DNA of 43,901 nucleotides from JAZLEZ01 sp045615505 (GCA_045615505.1 JAZLEZ010000030.1:1-43901); one strand, 5' to 3'; counted from the stretch's first letter, positions 1-8,599 are shown. Made by a program: numbers and translations. The notes: generated by a model not told the origin, from the letters alone.

Positions 1-2
1 TT

Positions 3-959
3 TCTGCTGTTTCTAAAGCATTAAATGATTATCCTGACATAAGTTATGAGACCAAAAAAATGGTTTCTGACAAAGCAATAGAGATGGGTTACACTCCGAA
101 TCTTTTTGCTGTAAATCTTGTGAAAAATACATCAAATTCCATAGGTGTTATTCTGAGGGATGCAAATACCGTTTACGGTGAGATAATCAAACCTTTGAGT
201 AATGCTGCCCGGAAATATAATCTTAACATCATTCTTTCGGATAGCAATAGAGACATTGAAGAAGAGAATAAGTGTCTTCAAACAATGGTGGAATCCCGTG
301 TCAAATCAATTATTATCGCTCCGGTAAACAATGACTATGAAAGAATCCGAACAATTGTTGCAGATAGAGTTCCTGTTATCTTTCTCGGAAAAGCCGTAGC
401 AAATTCCTGTTTGCGTTATGTTGCTGTTGACAGTAAAGCTGAAACACTTTTGGCAATGCAATTTCTGTTTGAAAAAGGACATAGAAACATAGCATTGATA
501 GGAGACTCAAGACAGTCAAATTCGACTAAAATCAAGGTGGCTACATACACTGAATTTATGAAGTCCCATAAATTGCAACCTACAGTATATATGGACTCGG
601 TATTGACAAATTCACTTATTGATTCCGGCTATTATGAAACTAAAAAAATGCTTTCCGAAAAGAAAAAGGTCTCAGCGGTTTTTGCAGTAAAAGATGATGT
701 TGCAGTCGGTATATTAAAGGCTTTTAAGGAAGAGGAAATTAAAGTACCGGAAGAGATATCGGTCATAGGTTGTGACGGATCAATAGTCTCCGGAAACCCG
801 CTGATTGAATTGACAACAGTTGGCTGGAACACAGAAGAGGTATCGGAAAGAATAATCGGAATTATTACCAGCCAGTCCGATAAACTATCTGAACCTTTCC
901 TTGCAAAGCCATACTTGATTGAAAGAAAAAGTTGTGGAGACATCCACAGGAAAAAATAG
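3..959 (+). CDS. LacI-family transcriptional regulator, 5' end outside the window
   Basis: This is a LacI/GalR-type repressor whose first residues lie upstream of the window. The open frame runs from base 3 with no start codon, and the residues before the first internal Met (base 60) read SAVSKALNDYPDIS, the recognition helix and hinge side of a LacI helix-turn-helix. The rest is a periplasmic-binding-protein-like effector domain: NSIGVILRD opens it, and AVFAVKDDVAVGILKAFKE and ISVIGCDGS are typical late motifs. It ends 38 bases before the binding-protein gene on the same strand, so it probably controls that operon in response to a sugar-like ligand. Family assignment is firm; the ligand is unknown. 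Confidence 0.9.
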   Translation, partial: SAVSKALNDYPDISYETKKMVSDKAIEMGYTPNLFAVNLVKNTSNSIGVILRDANTVYGEIIKPLSNAARKYNLNIILSDSNRDIEEENKCLQTMVESRVKSIIIAPVNNDYERIRTIVADRVPVIFLGKAVANSCLRYVAVDSKAETLLAMQFLFEKGHRNIALIGDSRQSNSTKIKVATYTEFMKSHKLQPTVYMDSVLTNSLIDSGYYETKKMLSEKKKVSAVFAVKDDVAVGILKAFKEEEIKVPEEISVIGCDGSIVSGNPLIELTTVGWNTEEVSERIIGIITSQSDKLSEPFLAKPYLIERKSCGDIHRKK

Positions 960-964
960 AAATA

Positions 965-986
965 ATGCATTGATTTTTCAATGTAT
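965..986 (+). promoter_or_regulatory. Hairpin just upstream of the binding-protein ribosome site
   Basis: ATGCATTGA (965-973) and TCAATGTAT (978-986) pair over 9 positions, one of them a G-U pair, around a four-T loop. The GGGAGG ribosome site at 988-993 follows at once. The position suggests an mRNA-stabilising or translational control element. There is no T-run after it, so it is not a classical terminator. Confidence 0.4.
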
Positions 987-997
987 CGGGAGGTTTT

Positions 998-2173
998 ATG
1001 AAAAAACTTTTAATGACACTCCTTATTGTTTCACTTGTATTTACATGTTTTGCAAATGGTACAAATGAAAACAAGGGAAGCGGGCTCACATCTGTTCAGG
1101 CTGCATTAAAAGATGCAGAAGGAATGAGCTGGGATGAGCTTTTGGTAAAGGCTAAAGAAGAAATCGGTGAAAACGAATTCAACATTTATGCTGTTTCAAC
1201 ACGATTGGATGTTGATACCTTCACAAAGAAAACCGGAATCAAGACAAAGACAACAGTTTTCAGTACAGCTGATTTGTATACAAAATATACAACTGAAGCA
1301 GAGGCCGGTGTTTATGGAGCTGATCTTCTTGTTGCTCTTGATGCTTATGAGATGGGTAATCTTATGGAAGAAGGATATGTAGAAAACTTCGTTCCGGAAG
1401 AATTCAAATCAATTCTTCCTGAAGAAGAACAGATGCCTTTGAATATCCAGTATGTAAGTTTTGCATTCTTCTACAACAACGACCATGGTAATCTCAAAAA
1501 CTATGTTACAAACATGTGGCAGTTTGCAGACCCTAAGTACAAGGGAATTATCATGCAGAATCCTCTTTCAAACACAGCATTCATTAACAACATAATTGAA
1601 ATGACAAAGCCTGAATGGGAAGCAAAGATTAAGAAAGCATACAAGGCCTATTACGGAAAGGAATGGGCTGCAAGCGAGAAGTTCTCATCTCCTGCATACG
1701 AATGGGCTTATGGCCTGATTCAGAATGGTGTATTTGAAGCAAAGGGCGGTACAATTTACAACAATACCATCAACGGAAAGCCGGGTACTATAGGATGTGT
1801 TGCATTCTCAAAGTGGAGAGAAGGTGATATCTCAACACTTACGGTTTGTCCTTTTGACTCGATTAACGGTGTTGGAGGAACTCTCTCAAAAACATTTGCT
1901 GTAACAAGTGCAAACGCAAAGTATCCTTATACATCAGCATTATTCATCTATTATCTCCTGACAGAAGAAGGATACGCAGCATATTACGGTGGAGACCCCG
2001 GTGGATACAGCAGCAATCCGAATGTTGTTCCAAGTGAAAAGGCTTTATCAAGAGGTGATAAACCGATTGATGTTTGGAAAATTTCAAGTCCGGGAGAAGA
2101 TCCGACTTATGTTGCAGCGCATTACAATGAAATCTACACACAAATTGCTCAGTGGGTTGCAGAAAAGAAATAA
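998..2173 (+). CDS. ABC transporter substrate-binding protein (iron / sugar-phosphate type)
   Basis: A 391-residue extracytoplasmic solute-binding protein. The N-terminus MKKLLMTLLIVSLVFTCFANGT is a signal peptide; cleavage after CFA by signal peptidase I fits its paralogue at 42563-43756, although the Cys at VFTC could serve as a loose spirochaetal lipobox. The mature part has the two-lobe plan of the FbpA/AfuA class (ADLLVALDAYEMGNLMEEGYVE early, then a domain around NYVTNMWQFADPKYKG). GGGAGG at 988-993 sets the start. It is first in an operon with permease, ATPase, TIM-barrel enzyme and SGNH hydrolase. General annotation would call it an iron-binding protein, but the neighbours favour a sugar or sugar-phosphate ligand; this is inference. 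Confidence 0.85.
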   Translation: MKKLLMTLLIVSLVFTCFANGTNENKGSGLTSVQAALKDAEGMSWDELLVKAKEEIGENEFNIYAVSTRLDVDTFTKKTGIKTKTTVFSTADLYTKYTTEAEAGVYGADLLVALDAYEMGNLMEEGYVENFVPEEFKSILPEEEQMPLNIQYVSFAFFYNNDHGNLKNYVTNMWQFADPKYKGIIMQNPLSNTAFINNIIEMTKPEWEAKIKKAYKAYYGKEWAASEKFSSPAYEWAYGLIQNGVFEAKGGTIYNNTINGKPGTIGCVAFSKWREGDISTLTVCPFDSINGVGGTLSKTFAVTSANAKYPYTSALFIYYLLTEEGYAAYYGGDPGGYSSNPNVVPSEKALSRGDKPIDVWKISSPGEDPTYVAAHYNEIYTQIAQWVAEKK

Positions 2174-2186
2174 TTTTTTATGACTA

Positions 2187-2211
2187 TTCCCGGGGAATTT
2201 TTCTCCGGGAA
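2187..2211 (+). terminator. Intercistronic stem-loop after the binding-protein gene
   Basis: TTCCCGGGGA (2187-2196) and TCTCCGGGAA (2202-2211) form a 10-bp stem with one G-U pair and a 5-base loop. It lies between the binding-protein stop and the permease start at 2231, and the following sequence is A/T-rich but not a clean T-run. Such stems usually lower downstream expression so that binding protein exceeds membrane components. The permease itself has no good ribosome site, in keeping with this. Confidence 0.55.
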
Positions 2212-2230
2212 GTAAATTTTATAAAATACT

Positions 2231-4069
2231 ATGGATAATTCAAAAATTCTTTCTAAGAGACAGCTTAAGCTGAACAGCATAAAATCGTGGTTGGGAAAAC
2301 CGGAAAATGTTTTGGCTTTGATGTTTTTTATTGTTTTCACAATCCTTCTTGTTTATCCGCTTTTTGCGGTGGTTCGCTCTTCAATTACAGTGGGTCTGAA
2401 GGATTCAAAAATGTACTCTGCCATTTTCGGAGAAAACCTGAAAAAGGGAGATGTTACATTTAATAATTTCTCAATGCTTTTGGGAAGTAAATATACTGCT
2501 GAATATAGTAGGGGCTTCTTTTGGAAACCTCTTTTAAATAGTGTAATGCTTGCTCTCTTTGCAACTTTGTTTGCACTTCTTGCGGGTGGAATGATTGCTT
2601 TTTTAATTACGAGGACGAACCTTAAAGGAAAAAAGTTTCTTTCCGCAATTATGATGTTCCCATATATTATGCCATCGTGGACGCTTGCACTTGTTTGGAG
2701 GAATCTATTCCAGAATACTCAGGTGGGAGCCGGAATCTGCGGTTTCTTTGAGGCCATAACCGGAATCTGTGTCCCGTCTTGGATGGTTTTCGGGCTGTTC
2801 CCCTGTGTGGTTGTTCTGGGGCTTCACAATGCTCCTCTGGCCTACATTATGTTAGGGGGAGTATTACGCAATATGGATGCAAACCTTGAAGAAGCAGCTA
2901 CAATTCTGAAAGCGGGAAGATGGAGAATAACAACCAAGATTACCGTCCCTATGCTGATGCCTACAATTCTGTTTGTATTCCTTATGTGTTTCTCCGGGGG
3001 ACTGGCAACATTTGCAATTCCGAACTTTATCGGTTCTCCCGGTAATTTCTTTGTTCTCTCTACAATGCTTACATCCTTGTACAATTCTCCATATTCCGGA
3101 CAAGCTTATGTAATGACAATCATTCTTATGATTTTCGGAATGGGTTTTCTGATTATGAATCAGAAAATTGTCGGCAACAGAAAGTCTTTTACAACAGTAA
3201 CTGGCAAGAGCGGACAAGTATCCTATATTAAACTCGGTAAGGCTAATTATCCTGTATCAATTATCTTGATGATTATTGCCGGATTTGTTGCAATTTTTCC
3301 GATTGTATCATTTGCACTTGAATCACTTGTTGTAACACCCGGTGATTATTCACAATTGACTTTAAAGTTCTGGTTAAGTCGTGAGAACCTATCAGATTTC
3401 TTCAGAAATGTCGGTTGCGGAATTGTATTCAACAAGACTGTATGGGGTGCAATGTGGAGTTCGATTAAGTTGTCTTCTATGGTTGCTCTTACGGTTGGAA
3501 CAGTGGGCTTTCTTATAGGTTATTGTGTTTCAAAAAAGAGAAACTCAAAGCTGGCATCAATGGTTTCTGCTTATTCATTCTTTCCGTACCTGATTCCTAC
3601 TATGGCCTTTGGTGCAATATGGCTTGCCGTTTCTTCAAGGCTGTTGTTTTTAAGAGGCACCCTGTTATTGCTGGTAATTGTAGGTTCTTTGAAGTATCTT
3701 CCGATTTCTGCACGAAATGATACAAATGCCATGATGCAACTTTCAGGTGAAATTGAAGAAGCGTCTGTTCTCGTAGGTGCCTCTTGGTTCAGAAGAGTAT
3801 CAAAAATATTGTTCCCGATTCAGAAATCAAGTTTTATCAGCGGATACTTACTTCCGTTCATAAACTGTATGAGAGAGCTTAGTCTGTTTATTCTTCTATG
3901 CGACAGCGGTTCTCTTATCACAACTCTTCTTGTTTATTACGATGAGGCAAGTGTTTTCCAAATGTCAAACGGTGTAAATTTATTGATTGTTCTGTTTGTC
4001 TTGAGTGTAAATTTAGTAGTAAACAAACTTACCGGTGCCTCTATAGACAAAGGCGTAGGAGGAAATTGA
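2231..4069 (+). CDS. ABC transporter permease, two fused transmembrane domains
   Basis: A 612-residue inner-membrane permease with two binding-protein-dependent transport domains in one chain, as in FbpB/AfuB-type systems. Each half carries the EAA loop that docks on the ATPase: EEAATILKAGRWRITTKITV in the first half and EEASVLVGASWFRRVSKILF in the second. Hydrophobic segments are spread along both halves, about 12 in all. The C-terminus NKLTGASIDKGVGGN is nearly identical to that of the paralogue at 40689-42491. The final codons include GGAGGAAAT, which serves as the ribosome site for the ATPase starting 1 base after the stop. Confidence 0.9.
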   Translation: MDNSKILSKRQLKLNSIKSWLGKPENVLALMFFIVFTILLVYPLFAVVRSSITVGLKDSKMYSAIFGENLKKGDVTFNNFSMLLGSKYTAEYSRGFFWKPLLNSVMLALFATLFALLAGGMIAFLITRTNLKGKKFLSAIMMFPYIMPSWTLALVWRNLFQNTQVGAGICGFFEAITGICVPSWMVFGLFPCVVVLGLHNAPLAYIMLGGVLRNMDANLEEAATILKAGRWRITTKITVPMLMPTILFVFLMCFSGGLATFAIPNFIGSPGNFFVLSTMLTSLYNSPYSGQAYVMTIILMIFGMGFLIMNQKIVGNRKSFTTVTGKSGQVSYIKLGKANYPVSIILMIIAGFVAIFPIVSFALESLVVTPGDYSQLTLKFWLSRENLSDFFRNVGCGIVFNKTVWGAMWSSIKLSSMVALTVGTVGFLIGYCVSKKRNSKLASMVSAYSFFPYLIPTMAFGAIWLAVSSRLLFLRGTLLLLVIVGSLKYLPISARNDTNAMMQLSGEIEEASVLVGASWFRRVSKILFPIQKSSFISGYLLPFINCMRELSLFILLCDSGSLITTLLVYYDEASVFQMSNGVNLLIVLFVLSVNLVVNKLTGASIDKGVGGN

Positions 4070-4070
4070 T

Positions 4071-5189
4071 ATGCCTGAGATTATTTTAAATAATGTAACT
4101 AAAAAATGGGGCAACTTTGTTGCTGTAAACAATCTTTCAATGAAAGTTGAAGATAAGTCTTTCATTACTTTGTTGGGGCCATCCGGCTGTGGAAAGACAA
4201 CAACACTTAGAATGATAGCCGGGCTTGAAACACCTTCAAGCGGCAGGATAATTATGAACGGAGTAACGGTTTTTGACTCTGAAAGAGGGATTAATATTCC
4301 CGCTTCAAAGAGAGATGTCGGTTTTCTGTTCCAAAATTATGCACTGTGGCCTCATATGACAGTATATCAGAATATAGCATTCGGGCTTGAGACACAGAAA
4401 TGGAATAAAGAAGATATAAAGACACGCGTTGCCGAAATGCTGAAGCTTATGAAAATTGAGGAATTTGCAGGTCGTTATCCTTCAGAATTGTCCGGTGGTC
4501 AGCAACAGCGTGTTGCTATAGCCAGAACGCTTGCTCCCAAGCCAAAAGTTTTATTTATGGATGAACCATTGTCTAATCTGGATGCAAAGCTAAGGGGAGA
4601 AATGAGAACAGAGTTAAAGCGTCTTCATGCAGATACCGGTTCAACATTTATTTATGTTACACACGACCAGTTGGAAGCGATGACACTTTCTACAAAAATC
4701 TGTCTGATGAACAAGGGTGTTGTTCAGCAGTATGATCCGCCCCTTAAAGTTTACGATAGGCCTTCAAATGTGTTTGTAGCAGATTTTGTCGGAAATCCTA
4801 CTATGAACCTGATTGATGCAAAGGCGCAGGTATATGGTGAAAAATCTGTAAAAATCGAACTATATAATCAGGGTTTTATTTTCAGTTCCGATGAAGATTT
4901 CAAGCTGCTTGATTCTGATGTAATTGTAGGTATAAGACCGGAGTTCGTTTCAATCTGTAATCAGGGAAATGTAAGCGGTTCTGTTTATTCCACTTTGCCT
5001 GCAGGTATGGAAACCACTATTAAGATTGCGATCGGAGATAGTATAATCTCCTCAGTAATGTTCGGCTCGATAGACTATCCTGTAGATTCAAAGATATGCT
5101 TCAATATTGAAAGTAACAAAATTGTGTTGATTGATAAAAAGAGCGGAAACACTTTAGCTTTGGGAAAACTGACAAAATTAAGAGCGTGA
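4071..5189 (+). CDS. ABC transporter ATP-binding protein
   Basis: A 372-residue ATPase that powers the upstream permease. It shows Walker A (GPSGCGKTT, near residue 36), the Q-loop (FLFQNYALWPHM), the ABC signature (LSGGQQQRVAIA), Walker B (KVLFMDEPLSNLDAKLR) and the switch His (YVTHDQLEAM). After about residue 235 comes a TOBE-type regulatory domain, as in FbpC, PotA and sugar importers. ADFVGNPTMN is a conserved junction. It closely resembles the 369-residue ATPase at 39578-40687. The subfamily does not decide between iron, polyamine and sugar cargo. Confidence 0.93.
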   Translation: MPEIILNNVTKKWGNFVAVNNLSMKVEDKSFITLLGPSGCGKTTTLRMIAGLETPSSGRIIMNGVTVFDSERGINIPASKRDVGFLFQNYALWPHMTVYQNIAFGLETQKWNKEDIKTRVAEMLKLMKIEEFAGRYPSELSGGQQQRVAIARTLAPKPKVLFMDEPLSNLDAKLRGEMRTELKRLHADTGSTFIYVTHDQLEAMTLSTKICLMNKGVVQQYDPPLKVYDRPSNVFVADFVGNPTMNLIDAKAQVYGEKSVKIELYNQGFIFSSDEDFKLLDSDVIVGIRPEFVSICNQGNVSGSVYSTLPAGMETTIKIAIGDSIISSVMFGSIDYPVDSKICFNIESNKIVLIDKKSGNTLALGKLTKLRA

Positions 5190-5193
5190 TGTG

Positions 5194-5976
5194 ATGAAAC
5201 TAGGCATTCCTACATTTATGGATTACAACTCTGTTGAAGAGCATCTTCAATTTTGCATAGAATACGGATTTGATTTTTTTGAACTTGCGTTTTATTACCC
5301 ATGGACTCAGTCAGATGCTCTGAATCTGGAAAAACTTGCTAAGCTCAAAGACAGGTACAAAGTAGATTTTTCTCTGCATTTGGGAGATATTGATCCGTTT
5401 TCTTTTTCTCCGGAAATCAGGTCAGCGGGATATGATAGTGTTCGCTATGTTTTAGATGTTGCTGATTCCTGCAATGCAAAGATTTTGAATATGCATCTTA
5501 ACCCCGGTGGTTATGCAACGGTAAAAGGAACAAAGTATTACATTTATGAGCATTACAAGGATGTGTACTTTGATAATGTAAAAAGATTTATCGATTCATT
5601 CAGCTCGGAATTTGAAAAGTGCGGATGTATGCTCTGTATAGAAAACACGAAGGGTTACAAAGATTTTCAAAAAGATGCTGTTGAGGTAATGCTAAAGAAC
5701 AAGAATTTCGGTTTAACTTTTGATATCGGTCATAGTTACAAGTCAGGTGGAGAAGATGAAACTTTTATTCTTGAACACAAATCGTCTTTGAAGCATTTTC
5801 ATATTCATGATGTTACTTTGGACGCAAATCATATTGCACTGGGTCAGGGGCTTTTGGATTTAGATCGTTATCTGAGTCTCGCACGTGAGTTGGATGCTTC
5901 TGCACTGATTGAGGTCAAGAGTCCGGATTGCTTTATCAAGAGTTCAGAGTATCTGAAAAACAAGGGTTATATGTAA
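5194..5976 (+). CDS. Sugar phosphate isomerase/epimerase-like TIM-barrel protein
   Basis: A 260-residue xylose-isomerase-like (AP endonuclease 2 family) TIM barrel, cytoplasmic. The expected metal and acid residues are visible in order: His in SLHLGD, His in NMHLNPGG, Glu in CIENTKG, Asp/His in TFDIGHS, His in HFHIHDV and Glu in LIEVKSP. MKLGIPTF is the usual N-terminus, so ATG 5194 is preferred over GTG 5191. It follows the ATPase stop by 4 bases and overlaps the SGNH hydrolase by one base (TAATG), so it belongs to the transporter operon. It probably isomerises or epimerises the imported sugar or a product of it; the substrate cannot be read from sequence. Confidence 0.82.
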   Translation: MKLGIPTFMDYNSVEEHLQFCIEYGFDFFELAFYYPWTQSDALNLEKLAKLKDRYKVDFSLHLGDIDPFSFSPEIRSAGYDSVRYVLDVADSCNAKILNMHLNPGGYATVKGTKYYIYEHYKDVYFDNVKRFIDSFSSEFEKCGCMLCIENTKGYKDFQKDAVEVMLKNKNFGLTFDIGHSYKSGGEDETFILEHKSSLKHFHIHDVTLDANHIALGQGLLDLDRYLSLARELDASALIEVKSPDCFIKSSEYLKNKGYM

Positions 5977-6659
5977 TGAATCTTGAAGGAAAAGTGATTA
6001 GTTTTCTCGGCGATAGTAATACTGCCGGAAGAAATGTTGCAGATATTGAAAACAATCGTTTTGATAATGTGATTCTGAAAAGATGTAAGTTGAAAAGGGT
6101 AAATAACTACGGAATAAGCGGTACCCGAATTGCTTACCAGAGGGTGCCCAGTCCAAAGGCCAGACACGATGGAGATTTTTGCATCCGTGCGTGGGATTTG
6201 GATCCTGAGTCTGATATCATTGTTGTAATGGGAGGTTCCAATGATTATGGAACCGGAGATGCTCCGCTAGGGAATCCCGGTGATTCTACGAGAGCAACTT
6301 TCTGCGGTGCAGTAGAATATCTTTGTAAGTTACTTAAAGATTTGTATCCTGATGCAACAGTTGTTTTTCTGACTCCTCCTCATTGTAAGGATGACGGAGT
6401 TCCATCGAGGAATCCTCTTAAGGAAAATTGTCCGGAATCCCATGTTCTTTCAGATTATGTTGATATGATTCTGGAAATTGTTCCGAAATATGGTTTTCCG
6501 GTTTTTGATTTGTACAGAAAACTGGGAATTGATTTCAATAATCCTGAGCAATGCAGAAAATACTCTTTTGACGGTTTACATTTCAACGATGCAGGAAACA
6601 TCGTGCTGGCTAATGCAATTATAGAATTTCTTGAAAAACTTGATGCATTATTGCATTAA
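5976..6659 (+). CDS. SGNH/GDSL-family hydrolase
   Basis: A 227-residue SGNH hydrolase with its motifs intact: block I GDSNTAG with the nucleophilic Ser, the Gly of block II in GISGTR, block III GGSNDYG, and block V DGLHFN with the catalytic Asp and His. No signal peptide is seen, so it acts in the cytoplasm. The start at 5976 overlaps the previous stop and has AAGGG at 5962-5966; a longer frame from 5928 would cover coding sequence of the isomerase and is not favoured. In this operon it may remove an acetyl or other ester from the imported compound. Family is certain, substrate is inference. Confidence 0.85.
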   Translation: MNLEGKVISFLGDSNTAGRNVADIENNRFDNVILKRCKLKRVNNYGISGTRIAYQRVPSPKARHDGDFCIRAWDLDPESDIIVVMGGSNDYGTGDAPLGNPGDSTRATFCGAVEYLCKLLKDLYPDATVVFLTPPHCKDDGVPSRNPLKENCPESHVLSDYVDMILEIVPKYGFPVFDLYRKLGIDFNNPEQCRKYSFDGLHFNDAGNIVLANAIIEFLEKLDALLH

Positions 6660-6671
6660 CTTTTCAGTGGG

Positions 6672-6695
6672 TGTTTTATTGACAGAAATAAAACA
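6672..6695 (+). other. AT-rich perfect stem-loop downstream of the first operon
   Basis: TGTTTTATT (6672-6680) and AATAAAACA (6687-6695) are a perfect 9-bp inverted repeat with a 6-base loop, starting 12 bases after the SGNH hydrolase stop. It is probably part of the 3' end of the operon transcript. The stem is weak in G/C and has no T-run, so it is not a confident terminator. Confidence 0.35.
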
Positions 6696-6699
6696 GCTG

Positions 6700-6749
6700 C
6701 AACATTCAGACGGAAAATCCGACTTTTTCTGACAAGTACCCGAATGTTG
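6700..6749 (+). terminator. Nested inverted repeats, possible operon terminator
   Basis: An outer 8-bp perfect repeat, CAACATTC (6700-6707) with GAATGTTG (6742-6749), encloses a small stem CGGA/TCCG (6711-6721) followed by five T residues (6724-6728). The inner stem plus T-run could end transcription of the transporter operon. The outer repeat could equally be an operator for the ATPase gene downstream. Confidence 0.35.
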
Positions 6750-6800
6750 AAGAAACGCACAAAAAATAGGAAAGTAATCTTGAATAAACGCACAAATAAT
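6747..6800 (+). repeat. 21-bp direct repeat, two copies 33 bp apart, upstream of the ATPase gene
   Basis: Copies at 6747-6767 and 6780-6800 match at 19 of 21 positions and share the core AAACGCACAAA (6753-6763 and 6786-6796). The 33-bp period is about three helical turns, so two bound proteins would sit on the same DNA face. The second copy begins TTGAAT and is followed 16 bases later by TAAAAA, a possible weak promoter. An operator for the gene at 6844 is the simplest reading. Confidence 0.55.
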
Positions 6801-6843
6801 GTAAAAATAGCAATGAAAAAATGTATATTCTGAGGTTGTGCTT

Positions 6844-8172
6844 ATGTATTTTAAGAGGAAAGTTTATGACAAGTTGTTGAAATGGAAGAATGATTCTGCA
6901 GATGGTTGCGCTGTTATGCTGGAAGGTGCAAGACGTGTGGGTAAATCAACAATTGCAGAGAACTTTGCCAAGAATGAGTATCAGTCCTATGTGATGCTCG
7001 ATTTTTCAAAAGTGTCAGATAGTATCAGAAAGATATTTGATGATATCGGTAATATGGACTTGTTTTTTCTTCGCTTGCAAGCAGAGACCGGCGTGACTCT
7101 CATAGAACATCAATCTCTCATTATTTTTGATGAGGTTCAGTTGTTTCCAAAGGCAAGACAGGCAATCAAACACCTTGTCCATGACGGAAGATACCACTAT
7201 ATGGAAACCGGCTCTCTTATTTCTATCAAAAAAAATGTTAAGGATATACTGATTCCTTCCGAAGAAATAAAGATTGAAATCTTTCCCATGGACTATGAAG
7301 AATTCTGTCTTGCCACAGGTTATAACTATGATATGTTGAAGAATCTGGCTGAAGCTGACAAAGGAATTGGTCAATCAACTAATCGCAAGCTGATGCGAGA
7401 TCTGAGAATATACATGGCTGTTGGTGGAATGCCACAGGCTGTGGAAGCATATGTGAATGGTAAAAACTTCATTCAGATAGATGTCATAAAAAGGCAGATT
7501 ATTAACTTGTATGAAGATGATTTCAGAAAGCTGGATGTCTCCGGACGCATGTCTTCCATGTACAAATCCATACCTGCACAGCTTGCAAAAGGCACAAAAA
7601 AGTACAGAATCACTACAGCAATCAGTAAGAGAAACAATACGAAAGCTGATGAGTTCCTATACAATCTGATTGATTCAAAAACAGTTCTTCCTTGCTTTAA
7701 TATAATGAATCCGGGTGTCAGTCTGAATGAAACAAAAGATTTTGACAGCTACAAACTATACCTTGCGGACACGGGACTGTTTGTAACTCAAATGTTTATG
7801 GATCGACCGGAAACAGAGAATATCATTTACTCAAAACTGCTTTCGGACAAATTACCTGCAAATCTGGGATATCTATATGAAAACCTAGTTGCACAGATGA
7901 TTGCATCTTCAGGGAGAGAACTCTATTACCATACTTGGGAGAAAGAGGGTAGTACCCATTATTATGAAGTGGACTTTCTGACTTCAGAAGGCAGCAAGAT
8001 AAATGCCTATGAAGTGAAATCTTCCGGGATGGGAAAACATGAGTCCATTACTGCTTTTTCCGGGAAGTATTCTAAATATGTTTTGCAATCATATCTGTTA
8101 TCACAGAAGGATTCGGGAAAAGAAGGCTCATTGTTATTTAAGCCTTTCTACCTTCTTCCGTTTATTCTGTGA
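6844..8172 (+). CDS. AAA-type ATPase with DUF4143-like C-terminus
   Basis: A 442-residue protein of the stand-alone ATPase family that carries an AAA_14-type domain and DUF4143. Walker A is GARRVGKST, Walker B is LIIFDEVQ, followed by the sensor segment HYMETGSLIS. The C-terminal part has YEVDFL and then AYEVKSS, an Asp/Glu-X-Lys arrangement seen in PD-(D/E)XK nuclease-like folds of this family. GAGG at 6832-6835 is 8 bases from ATG 6844 but only 2 from GTG 6838, so ATG 6844 is chosen. It is monocistronic, follows the direct repeats, and has no link to the flanking sugar genes. The biological role of the family is not settled. Confidence 0.85.
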   Translation: MYFKRKVYDKLLKWKNDSADGCAVMLEGARRVGKSTIAENFAKNEYQSYVMLDFSKVSDSIRKIFDDIGNMDLFFLRLQAETGVTLIEHQSLIIFDEVQLFPKARQAIKHLVHDGRYHYMETGSLISIKKNVKDILIPSEEIKIEIFPMDYEEFCLATGYNYDMLKNLAEADKGIGQSTNRKLMRDLRIYMAVGGMPQAVEAYVNGKNFIQIDVIKRQIINLYEDDFRKLDVSGRMSSMYKSIPAQLAKGTKKYRITTAISKRNNTKADEFLYNLIDSKTVLPCFNIMNPGVSLNETKDFDSYKLYLADTGLFVTQMFMDRPETENIIYSKLLSDKLPANLGYLYENLVAQMIASSGRELYYHTWEKEGSTHYYEVDFLTSEGSKINAYEVKSSGMGKHESITAFSGKYSKYVLQSYLLSQKDSGKEGSLLFKPFYLLPFIL

Positions 8173-8209
8173 CCCATGAATGAGCTGGAAATAAAGTCAG
8201 AAGGGTTAG

Positions 8210-8365
8210 GAGTTGCAGGATGCACTGAATGACAATGAGCTTTTTATTTACGAAGAGTCAGGTGAAATTATCTCCGCTATGAGAGTGAATCACGAGCCGG
8301 CTGACGGATACGAAAAGGTGACTTTTGGGTTGGATTTGCCCTTTTTTGAGCAATTTCAGCCTTGA
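8210..8365 (+). pseudogene. GNAT acetyltransferase-like fragment
   Basis: An open stretch of 51 codons, bounded upstream by TAG at 8207-8209 and ending at TGA 8363. It contains NDNELFIYEESGEIISAM and then NHEPADGYEKVTF. The alternation of a short acidic lead, FIYEESGEIISA and a following strand resembles the middle strands of GNAT acetyltransferases. It has no start codon with a ribosome site and lacks the acetyl-CoA loop, so it is read as a remnant. The resemblance is judged by eye only. Confidence 0.4.
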
Positions 8366-8467
8366 GCTTTGAGCAAAACGCTTTAAAATGGTGATAGTAT
8401 TCAAGCACAATTATTCGGAATAAGCAGGTCACATTCCGCTCAGTAATTATGGAAATGTATAAAGATT

Positions 8468-8599
8468 ATGGAAAAGACAATTTACGATTATTACATCAAT
8501 AATGATTTTAACTGTGCAGAAACTACAATCAGAGAAGCAAATTTTGAATTTCTGAAAGAGTATATTGAAAGCATTGAGAACATTGATAACAACAGATGA
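8468..8599 (+). pseudogene. Fragment resembling the N-terminus of a C_GCAxxG_C_C-family protein
   Basis: A 43-codon frame beginning MEKTIYDYYINNDFNCAET. The pattern of a short helix followed by FNCAE is like the start of the C_GCAxxG_C_C redox-protein family. The glycine/cysteine-rich remainder is absent and no good ribosome site precedes it. It is most likely a truncated remnant. Confidence 0.35.

Noticed and set aside
998..5189. Naming the first cassette a ferric iron transporter
   Set aside because: The fold class allows it, but no iron-linked gene is nearby and the operon contains sugar-type enzymes and a LacI-type regulator.
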